A DNA stretch of 40,956 nt, from NCBI GenBank assembly GCA_038247115.1, contig JBBRVG010000030.1:1-40956 (forward strand). Reading direction: 5' to 3'. This DNA is from Pseudaeromonas sp038247115 (GTDB lineage: Bacteria; Pseudomonadota; Gammaproteobacteria; Enterobacterales; Aeromonadaceae). The notes under the pieces are model-generated. The model was not told where the DNA came from. It searched no databases and saw only the letters and a list, made by a program, of their open reading frames with translations. This document shows, one piece after another, positions 25,577 to 33,642 of this stretch (positions within the stretch are counted from its first letter, which is position 1; each line of letters opens with the position of its first letter). The translations under genes were made by a program, and so were the position numbers.

Positions 25577-27234
25577 ACGGACAACTCTTCAATGTCGATC
25601 TGGTCCATCTCCAGATAGCTATAGGTATGCAAGGAGCTTTCAATCTGCTGATTTTCCCACTCCAGATGCTTTTGTTCTTCTTCTGTGAGATGAGGTGCTA
25701 GCAGTTTGATTTGGTTTTCATTTAGTCGACGATTCAAGGCAAATACACGAGCTTCGTGGATATTATTGAAAGCCATGGTCTGCAAGCTCTTATCCAGCTC
25801 TTTATATAATTTGGCGCGGCGTAACAAGTTACTGTGTTGATCTTCAATGGTTAATAGCGTGCGCAGCTGCTCGTAGAGCAAGCCATCTGGATCATTATGT
25901 TCTGCGCATTTGGCTCTTAATTTGGCCATGATATTGGCATTGAGAAGGGTGTGAGGCGTCCGTTTTATTCCTGGATAGCTGCATCCCATGACCTCTTCAT
26001 AGATGCGAGGGACGCTATCTTCTACTTCATTTTTTTCTTCTATCCATAAGGTTCGGATCGCTTCGAGATCCTCGAGCGCCAATAGTTCGAGATCCCTGAC
26101 TTCGTCAGGACCTAGCTGTTGAACTGTCTTTTGCGCCTCAAGCACCTTGCGCAACATATGTTCGCGAAATGGTTGGCGATAGGGACCGCGAACCAAATCT
26201 GCGCCATGATCATTAATGTGAACCGTCAGATGGCCGTTCATGCGGCGAAAATCACGGCGATCTTTATCCGCCTGGATCTTAATCCCTTTTCGCTCGCGGT
26301 TAGAGTCGTTAATGTCAATTTCGTTACGCAGTTGCAGCAACGGCAACATCCACTCTTTTTCGGAGTCATTCTGGATCATGGCGGCCATGGATTTATCTTC
26401 ACCCACCATGGTGCAGACGTAACAACCAAAGCGACTATCACCACAACTCGGTGTCGATTTATCGACCACTAAAGGGCATTCACCATCAGCAGTGGCGCCT
26501 TGGTACATGCCGAGTAATTCCTGATTCTTAAACCCCCAAGGGTTTTTTACCTGCATCAGGTATTGCCAGACATCATCATTGCTCCAGTCGGCGACTGGGG
26601 TGTAAATCCAGACACGATCCAACTGTTTATTGACGGTCAGGCCGACTGCGCTGCGTGTATTATCGGCTCTGTTCTCATAGTTTTCCATGGTCGCGGCACG
26701 AGTGGCACTTTCGGCCTTTCGAGTGCCAAGCACCAAGATTGCCTCGCCATTGTTCTTCACCACATTCTTGATGAAGTTATTGGACGGGCTGATTTTCAAT
26801 CGGTCGGTGCACCAGCGGAATTTATAGCGTGGAGCCGGGTAACCACGACCGATCAGGTTTACCCAAAACCGGTCATTCACTGCGGGTGTCAGTCTGTGGG
26901 GAATAATGTTTACGCCCTGTGCTTTGACTGCCGCGCGCATCTGTTCAATAGAACGCCCAACCCAGAGAGAGACAATCGGGTTTTCAACCAAGGTATCTGT
27001 GCTGATGACATGCACGGTTTTTTTGGCTTTCCCCTCGGCTTCGAGCTCCTGCATGGCATACCAAATCAGTTGCAAAATGGCCGTCGAGTCTTTACCACCA
27101 CTGTAACCAATCACCCAGGGGATCTGATCACTCAGGTAAAGCGATTTGGTCTGATCGATCAACCGACGAATGGTTTCTTTGAAACCTGCCTCTGTGAAGG
27201 CGGATGGGGCAGGTTGGCTGATTTCGATAGTCAT
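25573..27234 (-). CDS. dndC: DNA sulfur modification protein DndC (PAPS-reductase-like)
   Basis: The 553-residue protein contains the PP-loop SGGKDS at 45-50 of the PAPS reductase/ATP pyrophosphatase family and a cysteine cluster (Cys142, Cys253, Cys264, Cys271, Cys274, the last two as CYVC) suited to a 4Fe-4S centre. DndC activates the DNA backbone with ATP and takes sulfur from the cysteine desulfurase DndA. Its ATG overlaps the dndB stop and its stop overlaps the dndD ATG. All key residues are present, so the enzyme should be active. Confidence 0.96.
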   Translation of the reverse strand: MTIEISQPAPSAFTEAGFKETIRRLIDQTKSLYLSDQIPWVIGYSGGKDSTAILQLIWYAMQELEAEGKAKKTVHVISTDTLVENPIVSLWVGRSIEQMRAAVKAQGVNIIPHRLTPAVNDRFWVNLIGRGYPAPRYKFRWCTDRLKISPSNNFIKNVVKNNGEAILVLGTRKAESATRAATMENYENRADNTRSAVGLTVNKQLDRVWIYTPVADWSNDDVWQYLMQVKNPWGFKNQELLGMYQGATADGECPLVVDKSTPSCGDSRFGCYVCTMVGEDKSMAAMIQNDSEKEWMLPLLQLRNEIDINDSNRERKGIKIQADKDRRDFRRMNGHLTVHINDHGADLVRGPYRQPFREHMLRKVLEAQKTVQQLGPDEVRDLELLALEDLEAIRTLWIEEKNEVEDSVPRIYEEVMGCSYPGIKRTPHTLLNANIMAKLRAKCAEHNDPDGLLYEQLRTLLTIEDQHSNLLRRAKLYKELDKSLQTMAFNNIHEARVFALNRRLNENQIKLLAPHLTEEEQKHLEWENQQIESSLHTYSYLEMDQIDIEELSV

Positions 27235-28322
27235 GATTTACCTTTCCGGAATGAAATCTCAGCTTGCTCTTCTGTGGCTGAAAGCGCGATGCCTAACCGT
27301 TGTTTGATGAAGTTAGCGGTCAATAATGTGGTGTTTGAGGTCTTCTGGATCCGGCCTGCAATCAGGGCTCTGCCTTCCCAGCTCTCACCATTTTGTCGTG
27401 ACCAGTCAACCGTGGCGAGTGGTGCCAAGGTTTGCTTCATATCCAGCCCTTGTTCTAGCAAGGCACGTCCGACTGTACCCAAGGCATGTAAGGTTACGGC
27501 ATGACTATGCACAAAGTCCTCGCGAACTTCACCTGAGGTTAGTTTGGAGCTACGAACCAAACGCCACTCAGGGATCAGAGCATCTACCTCGTTCCAAAAC
27601 TGGCAAGCTATCTTGATGGCTTGGTTGGTATCCATGTTTTGCCAATCCTTAAACAGTGCTAGGGAGGCCATGTGGATTGCGCTCAAGGTAAAGAGTTTGC
27701 GCGAGCGTTTGCCCAGTTTGTTTTGTTCCATATCGACGATGTTTTTAAACGCCTTGGACTTGGCGGCAACACCGCGAGCGATGGCCGCTCCTTTGTCCCT
27801 GTGGTCGTAGGTCAAGGACATGGATTTGCTGGCTTTAATCTGATGCAAATTCAGGTCGGTAAACATCTGTTGAGAACGGGCTAGACCTTGGTCTAGAAAG
27901 AACACCACCGAGATACTCTCGTCACCTAGCGTCGGATCCTCCTTCAGTGCGGCTTCAATGGCCGCGCGTCTATGTTGCCCATCGTTAATGATGAACTGCG
28001 CATCCAGATCAATATGTAAGGCCCCAATGCGACTGGTCTCGGCACTTTGCCCCATGGGGTCAAAACGAACCTCACCATCGATGGATGCCGTAATGGCAGA
28101 AAAGACATAGGAGTGTCGATTCTCCACTATGTAGTGGGTGATCTCAGGGATGCGGGAGATGTTGAGCGTTCTTTGAGCGCGCAATTCAGGAGACAGATCA
28201 TCGTCATCAAAGCGGAAAATTCGGGGCAATAACTTGAGCGGGCACATAGAGACGTAATACTCAGTGCCAGCCTGAATGCCGCGAATTGCAGGGAAAATGT
28301 ATTCAAATGCCGGTTCAATCAT
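27231..28322 (-). CDS. dndB: DNA sulfur modification regulator DndB
   Basis: The 363-residue product carries the family motif DGQHRRAAIE at 114-123 and the later stretch QQMFTDLNLHQIKASKSMS. DndB is not essential for modification in studied systems but lowers its frequency and represses dnd transcription (shown in Salmonella). ATG 28322, preceded by AAAGGG, is chosen over the outer start at 28400 because the longer form would run into the divergent promoter region and lacks family similarity in its first 26 residues. It leads the dndBCDE operon and is divergent from dndA. Confidence 0.93.
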   Translation of the reverse strand: MIEPAFEYIFPAIRGIQAGTEYYVSMCPLKLLPRIFRFDDDDLSPELRAQRTLNISRIPEITHYIVENRHSYVFSAITASIDGEVRFDPMGQSAETSRIGALHIDLDAQFIINDGQHRRAAIEAALKEDPTLGDESISVVFFLDQGLARSQQMFTDLNLHQIKASKSMSLTYDHRDKGAAIARGVAAKSKAFKNIVDMEQNKLGKRSRKLFTLSAIHMASLALFKDWQNMDTNQAIKIACQFWNEVDALIPEWRLVRSSKLTSGEVREDFVHSHAVTLHALGTVGRALLEQGLDMKQTLAPLATVDWSRQNGESWEGRALIAGRIQKTSNTTLLTANFIKQRLGIALSATEEQAEISFRKGKS

Positions 28323-28418
28323 AGGGACCCTTTTCGCACCACTCTGTTTGTGACACCATGCCATGAGGTTCGAACAAGAGTTTTGTGTACGTACGAACAA
28401 ATTTTGGCGGGCAGAATA
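28323..28418. promoter_or_regulatory. Divergent dndB/dndA promoter region with paired repeats
   Basis: The 96 bases between the two start codons must hold promoters for dndBCDE and for dndA plus the Mrr-like gene. Two near-identical 10-base sites, GTTCGAACAA (28368-28377) and GTACGAACAA (28391-28400), are 23 bases apart, about two helical turns. Each sits on a short palindrome (GTTCGAAC and GTACGTAC). They are candidate operator sites for DndB or the second DGQHR protein. -35/-10 boxes are not clear. Confidence 0.45.
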
Positions 28419-29543
28419 ATGGCTGTGTACTTAGATTGCAATGCGACAACCCCAGTTTCTTCATCTGTAGCAAAACTTGTTTTGCACTATCTCACTGAGG
28501 AGTATGGCAATTCGGGTAGTCGTACTCATGAATTTGGTTTGACTGCCAAGCAAGCCGTGGAAAAGGCGCGTGGGCAAGTCGCGGCGTTGATTAATGCGGA
28601 TAAATCCGAGGTGTACTTCACCAGTGGTGCCACTGAGAGTAACAATCTGGCCATCTTGGGGTTGATGAGTGAGGGCATTAAAAGTGGCCGTAAGCACATC
28701 ATCACGACACCGATCGAACACAAGGCTGTACTTGAACCGATGGAGCATCTAGCTCAGTTAGGTTTTGAGATCACCTATTTGCCGGTTGGCGAAACAGGCG
28801 CGGTTGATGCTGATGCATTAGCTAATGCGTTACGCGAAGACACCTTGCTGGTTTCGGTGATGCATATCAACAACGAAACTGGCTCCATCCAACCGATTGA
28901 ACAGCTTTGCTCGGTGTTAGCTGGTCATGGTGCTTATTTTCATGTTGATGCAGCACAAAGCTACGGTAAGTATTCGCAGCCGTTAGAAAATAGCCGCATC
29001 GATCTCATCAGCCTGAGTGGGCACAAAATGTATGCCCCGAAAGGCGTTGGTGCACTGATTGTTCGCCGTCGAGGTTTTGCTCGCGTACCTCTGACTCCCT
29101 TGATGTTTGGTGGGGGACAGGAAAAGGGGCTTCGCCCCGGAACTTTGCCTGTGGCTCTGATCGCTGGATTAGGTCAAGCTTGCGAGGAGGCGAGCCAAGA
29201 GCAAGCGACACGGCAAGCCTATTGCGAAGCGATAAAACAGCAACTCAGAGAAGCCCTGTTGCCATTGGGATGTGTTGAAAATGGTCAGAATACGGCAAGC
29301 CATGTTCTGAATATCTCCATCCCTGGTGTGAACTCTGAGGCGGCTCTGGTGGGTCTGAAGCGGTTAGTGGCCGTTTCGAATGGTTCAGCCTGCACATCAC
29401 AGAGTTATACGCCGAGCCATGTTCTGACCGCCATGGGATTAGATGAAGAAAGAATCGAAGGTGCGATTCGAATCTCTTGGTGTCACATGACAAAAGACAT
29501 ACCATTGGCTGAAGTCATTGACAGCATTAAGAAATTACTGTGA
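28419..29543 (+). CDS. dndA: Cysteine desulfurase DndA (IscS-like)
   Basis: The 374-residue protein starts MAVYLDCNATTPV, typical of class V aminotransferase-fold cysteine desulfurases. The PLP-binding lysine is Lys203 in SGHKMYAPKG, and the catalytic cysteine is Cys325 in NGSACTSQSYTPSHVL. It removes sulfur from L-cysteine as an enzyme persulfide and hands it to DndC for DNA phosphorothioation. Its position opposite dndBCDE supports this role over Fe-S cluster assembly, since no iscU or other isc gene is present. ATG 28419 is preferred over the outer start at 28350. Its TGA overlaps the GTG start of the next gene. Confidence 0.93.
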   Translation: MAVYLDCNATTPVSSSVAKLVLHYLTEEYGNSGSRTHEFGLTAKQAVEKARGQVAALINADKSEVYFTSGATESNNLAILGLMSEGIKSGRKHIITTPIEHKAVLEPMEHLAQLGFEITYLPVGETGAVDADALANALREDTLLVSVMHINNETGSIQPIEQLCSVLAGHGAYFHVDAAQSYGKYSQPLENSRIDLISLSGHKMYAPKGVGALIVRRRGFARVPLTPLMFGGGQEKGLRPGTLPVALIAGLGQACEEASQEQATRQAYCEAIKQQLREALLPLGCVENGQNTASHVLNISIPGVNSEAALVGLKRLVAVSNGSACTSQSYTPSHVLTAMGLDEERIEGAIRISWCHMTKDIPLAEVIDSIKKLL

Positions 29544-30364
29544 TTACTCGAACGATAGTTGATGCAGCTAAACAGGCTCTCGTACTGATAGGGTGCCCGG
29601 CGACCGTAGAACAAATCTATCTGTGTATTCAGCAACACCAACTGTATGAGTTCGGCGCTAAATCGCCGCAGTCGGTAATACGGGTGACGATGGATCGTCA
29701 CTGCGCGAACAAGACGTTAGGTTCGATGCACAAGCAGCGCTTTTTCCGCAAAGATGAAGATGGAACATACCAATTACTGGATGCTGTTTCCTATTCACCG
29801 AGTGGGCAAACTCAACCACTCGTTCTTTCGGAAAGCGAAGCGTCCGCTGAAGAGGTTGAGACCTACATCGAGCAAATCCAGGATCTCGCTGCGATTCAGC
29901 GTGAAAAAGTGAAACTGGAGATATTGGCTAGCTTACGCCAGTTGTCACCAGATCGATTTGAGGCTTTCTGTCGGCAGTTCCTCTCGCGTTATGGTTTCAC
30001 CCGAATGGAGCTGACTAGTCGTGGCCGTGATGGCGGGATTGATGTGAAGGGGCTGCTGAGAATGGGCCTTGCTGAAATGCGTGTTGCCGTTCAGTGCAAA
30101 CGCTATGGTGAAGATAACAAGATCGGTAGACCCACGGTCTCTTCATTTCGCGGTGATATTACGGGTGATTTTGAGCAAGGTATCTTCATCACTACCAGCG
30201 GCTTTACCAAAGAGGCCGAAGAGGTTTCCTTCAAACCGGGTTGTGTACCTATCATCCTGATTGATGGTGAACAGCTGGCTGAAATCATGATTGAAAAGGG
30301 GATTGGTGTTCAGCGCCAGATGATCGATGTCTATGACTTCGACACTGAGTTGCTATGGGATTGA
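29540..30364 (+). CDS. Mrr-family restriction endonuclease with N-terminal HARE-HTH-like domain
   Basis: The 274-residue protein begins at GTG 29540, overlapping the dndA stop as GTGA. Residues about 1-80 form a winged-helix HARE-HTH-like domain (AAKQALVLIGCPATVEQIY), and residues about 130-255 an Mrr-type PD-(D/E)xK nuclease with GRDGGID (Asp168) and QCK (Gln185, Lys187) as the catalytic core. Mrr enzymes usually cut modified DNA; HARE-HTH domains are predicted to sense DNA modification. Translational coupling to the sulfur donor suggests it works with phosphorothioation, either as an added restriction arm or as a guard against wrongly marked DNA. It must tolerate host phosphorothioate sites if both are expressed. 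Confidence 0.88.
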   Translation: MITRTIVDAAKQALVLIGCPATVEQIYLCIQQHQLYEFGAKSPQSVIRVTMDRHCANKTLGSMHKQRFFRKDEDGTYQLLDAVSYSPSGQTQPLVLSESEASAEEVETYIEQIQDLAAIQREKVKLEILASLRQLSPDRFEAFCRQFLSRYGFTRMELTSRGRDGGIDVKGLLRMGLAEMRVAVQCKRYGEDNKIGRPTVSSFRGDITGDFEQGIFITTSGFTKEAEEVSFKPGCVPIILIDGEQLAEIMIEKGIGVQRQMIDVYDFDTELLWD

Positions 30365-30371
30365 ACAGAGG

Positions 30372-30399
30372 GGCTTCAGCGGCGATATAGCCTGAAGCC
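30372..30399. terminator. Hairpin between the convergent Mrr-like and methyltransferase genes
   Basis: GGCTTCAG and CTGAAGCC form a perfect 8-bp stem with a 12-base loop, lying across the end of the methyltransferase gene and 8 bases after the Mrr-like gene. No long T-run follows on either strand, so function as a terminator is likely but not certain. Confidence 0.45.
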
Positions 30400-32397
30400 T
30401 CCAATCCTGACATCCGCCTGTTTTAGCCCGGCCTCAAACTCTATCCGGCTTAGATTCAAATCCTGGCTCAAATCCATGCCTAGCAGCGCACCCAGACGCT
30501 GCTCCAGCGAGCGCTGCTTGGCAAAATCCGGATGCTCATTGGGTAGCAGATAGCTTTTATTGAGCAGTGGTGGGCGGCGCTGCTCGTCTACATAGTCAAA
30601 GAAATCCACATCCTGCTCGGCCATCTTGATCTTCACCCGCTCCCGTAAATAGGGGATGGGTTGCTCAAAGTCGTCATAGCCCATCAGACTCACCTTGCCG
30701 GATTGGATATGGATCTTGACCACATCAATCTCATCTAGCTCGCCATAGAGCTGGCTGGCGGCGCCCACATAGACGCGTAGCAGAGCGGGTAATTCATTGA
30801 TATAGCGCTTGTGCAGCAGCAACGAGTGGTCGGCAAAGAGCAAGGAGGCGGGGAGTTGTTGGTGCGCTAGCTGGCAAGCCGCTGCAATCTGCTGGGGGCT
30901 GGCGATGGCGTAGAGCAGGGTGATGGCCTGTTGCTGCAGCGTGCGGTAATCGCCAAAGAAGGCCTTGATATCGCGCTTTAGCTCATCGGGCAGTTGGGTA
31001 TAGGGTTTGCGTTTATCAAACAGATTCAGAGCAAAGTAGACCAGCAGATCCTCGATGCGCTCTGCTCGGGCTTGGGCGAGCTGTTCACTCTCTCCCTCGG
31101 CCAGCAGCAATAACGCCTGGCGGTGCGAGCCTATCAAGGCGCGCAACTCAGCACTGCGAGCAAACTCCTCATTGGCCGGGACTCGTCCCAAGCTTAAACA
31201 CTGCTGCCAGAACTCGTTAAACAGTTCATGGTGACTTTCCAGCAGGGCGCGTTTTTTCTCTTCCTGGCTGATGCGCGGTGTACTGAGTTGTTGCCAGCCA
31301 TGGTGGCGCTTTTGGCGGCCAGCGAGAAAACGCTGCTCTTCGAGTTTATCTTTGAAGACAAAGAAGATGCCGGGAGCGATGGCGATGGGTTGCTCATCCA
31401 GCGTGCACTCGATAAAGCCGCGTAACTCGCTCTGGTTAAAGTATTTCTGGAAGGTGTTGCGCGAGGTGATGATGCCATCTTTGTAGGGCTTGAACTGGGC
31501 GATAAACTCCTCACTGCCCAGCATGGCCGATACGACCAGCAGGGTATCGGCCAGGGCCCAGGCTCCGAGCAGAGCTTCGAGTCGTTCATCCCGATCTTCA
31601 ATTACGTTGATCACATAGCCCAGATTGACCAGTGCCGATGCTACCTTGTCGCCTTCCGGGCGAAAGTTGGGATCCCAGCCCAGCGCATCAATGCCATGGG
31701 CTTCCAGCTCGCGCAGGTCGTCCCCTCGACCACAGCCGTAATCAAACAGCGAATAATCGCCGCTCAGGTAGCCATGTTTGGCCAATGCCTTCATGGGGGC
31801 TGAGAGCTCGTAGCGCACTAATGCCGTTTTATGCCGATCGATGGTGGGTTCGTTATCGCTCTGCGGTGCGGCGAGCATGCTATTCCGAAACAAACGGCCA
31901 TCGACCAGGGTGTAGCCATGACGGCTGATCAGGCGCTCCCAACTCTGCTTAAAGCCGATCCGGCGTGGCTCGGCATAGAGCCCTGCGGCTTCGCCCTCTT
32001 GGGTGATCAGACAAAACGTCTCATGGTCCGGATGAGTGGGCAGCACCATCTGCTCTTTGCGATGCAAGATAGGTGGGTTTTCCTGCTCCTGATACTCCAT
32101 GATGCGATGTTGAAGTTTGGTCAGATCAACCGTAATGCTGCTGTGCAGTGCCGGGTAAGCATCGCTAAAAAAAGTGGGGTAGTGCAGCAACGAGAGGCGA
32201 AAAGCCTGTCGACCTAGCTTGATCACATTCCATCCGTCATCAGGGATTTTGAGTGCCAAAGCGACGGCTTGCACAAATCGGCTCAGTCCCTCATCGCTCT
32301 GCTGCAGGGCATCACGGTGCAGGTAAATTGCATCCGGTAGCCGTTTACCAACAGCCAACTTATCTACCCGCTGGCAAAACTGCTCTGGAGTCAACAT
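30376..32397 (-). CDS. DNA phosphorothioation-associated putative methyltransferase
   Basis: The 673-residue protein has a SAM-binding motif, LFDYGCGRGDD, at 217-227, followed by a Rossmann-type pattern (GWDPNF, GYVINVIED). The long N- and C-terminal parts match a family described as putative methyltransferase associated with DNA phosphorothioation. There is no NPPY or PC motif, so the class and the methylated atom are uncertain; the substrate may not be DNA. It lies 16 bases downstream of the M15-like gene in a two-gene operon convergent with the Mrr-like gene. Its GC-rich composition matches dptFGH more than dndCDE. Function is unproven in the family. Confidence 0.85.
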   Translation of the reverse strand: MLTPEQFCQRVDKLAVGKRLPDAIYLHRDALQQSDEGLSRFVQAVALALKIPDDGWNVIKLGRQAFRLSLLHYPTFFSDAYPALHSSITVDLTKLQHRIMEYQEQENPPILHRKEQMVLPTHPDHETFCLITQEGEAAGLYAEPRRIGFKQSWERLISRHGYTLVDGRLFRNSMLAAPQSDNEPTIDRHKTALVRYELSAPMKALAKHGYLSGDYSLFDYGCGRGDDLRELEAHGIDALGWDPNFRPEGDKVASALVNLGYVINVIEDRDERLEALLGAWALADTLLVVSAMLGSEEFIAQFKPYKDGIITSRNTFQKYFNQSELRGFIECTLDEQPIAIAPGIFFVFKDKLEEQRFLAGRQKRHHGWQQLSTPRISQEEKKRALLESHHELFNEFWQQCLSLGRVPANEEFARSAELRALIGSHRQALLLLAEGESEQLAQARAERIEDLLVYFALNLFDKRKPYTQLPDELKRDIKAFFGDYRTLQQQAITLLYAIASPQQIAAACQLAHQQLPASLLFADHSLLLHKRYINELPALLRVYVGAASQLYGELDEIDVVKIHIQSGKVSLMGYDDFEQPIPYLRERVKIKMAEQDVDFFDYVDEQRRPPLLNKSYLLPNEHPDFAKQRSLEQRLGALLGMDLSQDLNLSRIEFEAGLKQADVRIGGFRLYRR

Positions 32398-32413
32398 GAC
32401 AGTGCTTCCGGAA

Positions 32414-32992
32414 TTAGCATGCCTGCCCCTCCAGTTGCTGGATAAAGGCGGTGGGTGTTAGCCGCCTTGGGATCCGCCGCCCCATGTGCTCGCGCATCCA
32501 CACTATCTGCCCGAGGTATTCTGGTTGCCCGATGCATTCTGGCCCAATGCTCACATGCAGTGGCCGCTCGGCACCATAGTAGTAGAGGCGATCAAAGGGC
32601 AGGGCTTCGACGATAAAGCGGGCCAGCTCGGCGCTGGTGGCCTGGCGGCCATAAAAATCAACGGCGGCTCCCAGCCGTGAACAGATGGGCTGCCCTTTGG
32701 GGTTGAGCTCATGGCTGGCGTGCTGATCCAGCGCCGGGGCTATCCTGGGTTGGGGATTTTTCCGGATCAGACGCGCCAGAGCTGCCGAGCAAAAACCAAA
32801 GGTGAGCTCTATGGGGCCAAATTGGTCAACCACTGGGTCAAGAATCGTGGAGGCCAGCACAGCCAATGCCTGCCAACTAGCGGGCTGCTCGGGCAGGTTC
32901 GCCAACTGCGTGCGCTGCCAGGTCTCCCCGCAGCAGATGAGCTGCTGATAGCTGAAGTGACGGCTGCAAGGCGAAGATAATTCAATCAACAC
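32414..32992 (-). CDS. M15/Hedgehog-fold metal-site protein of the phosphorothioation locus
   Basis: The 192-residue product looks like a zinc peptidase M15-type fold: LTFGFCSAALARLI (63-76) parallels the TSGYRSPELN strand of the family. Candidate metal ligands are His91, His94 (QHASHELNP), Asp112 in RLGAAVDF and His146 in RPLHVSIG. The canonical SxHxxG part is changed to CSRLG, so the ligand set is not the standard one. There is no signal peptide, unlike cell-wall peptidases, which suggests a cytoplasmic role, perhaps with the methyltransferase encoded 16 bases downstream. The start at 32992 is the only good one. The function within Dnd loci is unknown to me. Confidence 0.6.
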   Translation of the reverse strand: MLIELSSPCSRHFSYQQLICCGETWQRTQLANLPEQPASWQALAVLASTILDPVVDQFGPIELTFGFCSAALARLIRKNPQPRIAPALDQHASHELNPKGQPICSRLGAAVDFYGRQATSAELARFIVEALPFDRLYYYGAERPLHVSIGPECIGQPEYLGQIVWMREHMGRRIPRRLTPTAFIQQLEGQAC

Positions 32993-33123
32993 AATAGAGG
33001 GCTCAAGTCGGAGCAGAACTCGGCATATCTCAACAAATGAGCTGGCTCAACGCTAGGGGCAGTTGAGCATTTTGGCTTAAGAAATAAACGTTATGGTGAT
33101 GTCTGCTCGCGGATTTCGACGAG

Positions 33124-33158
33124 AAAAAACCCGCAATGCTTTGTGCCATGTGGGTTTT
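33124..33158 (-). terminator. Rho-independent terminator of the hepT-mntA operon
   Basis: Read on the minus strand, AAAACCC and GGGTTTT pair around a loop of about 19 bases that itself can extend the stem (CA/TG), and a run of T follows. It lies about 44 bases after the hepT stop codon. Confidence 0.75.
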
Positions 33159-33201
33159 CAGTGATCTTGTTTCTAGCCATAAGCCAGAGTCTTCAATGCA
33201 G

Positions 33202-33642
33202 TTACGAACGTCCGGCTTGATTGGCTTGCGCCGCATCACGCTGCAACAGCGTCTTGCTGTAGAGCAGAAATTCGTGCAGATGATTTTCGATGATGCTGAC
33301 GGTGATCGGCAATTGCAGAGTCTGGTCATCATGCACGGCGATATTACGGAAGCCCACCATGCGCTTGAGATTATCGGCCAGGGGGGCGTCAATCCAACCG
33401 GCTAAGGCCAGGAGTGTGAATACGTCGCGGGCACTTTGTGGCACGCCGAGTCGGTCGCGCCGGATCAGGTGCTGCCCCATATCGAGAGCTGCTTCACAGG
33501 CGCGCTGGATGTTGAGAATTGCCGCATCTTGACGGGTATAGTCGGTGGCAAAACCAGTCGGATTCGCATCATATTCTTCATGAGCACGAGCAACGCAACG
33601 CTCGATGGTCGCGGCCTTATTGATCAGTACGTCATCCGCCAT
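33202..33642 (-). CDS. hepT: HepT-like HEPN toxin (DUF86), variant active site
   Basis: The 146-residue protein is a helical HEPN-family RNase toxin of the HepT type. The catalytic motif RX4H is RNIAVH (Arg99, His104). In well-studied pairs this continues as HxY, and the Tyr receives AMP units from MntA, silencing the toxin. Here the residue is Asp106 (HDD), so that target is missing. ATG 33642 overlaps the end of mntA by 11 bases and is chosen over the outer in-frame start at 33828, which would give a non-family N-terminus. It is transcribed after mntA and ends before a terminator. The pair protects or stabilises islands by abortive action; here the control may differ. Confidence 0.88.
   Translation of the reverse strand: MADDVLINKAATIERCVARAHEEYDANPTGFATDYTRQDAAILNIQRACEAALDMGQHLIRRDRLGVPQSARDVFTLLALAGWIDAPLADNLKRMVGFRNIAVHDDQTLQLPITVSIIENHLHEFLLYSKTLLQRDAAQANQAGRS

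Noticed and set aside
26563..27504. Open frame of 313 codons antisense to dndC and dndB
   Set aside because: Spans the ATGA junction of two well-supported genes in a nonsense frame; no domain seen.
28376..28409. Exact TACG-N10-CGTA type DndB site in the dndA-dndB gap
   Set aside because: I recall such a palindrome being reported for Salmonella DndB. TACG and CGTA occur here but overlap, and the required 10-base spacing is not found.
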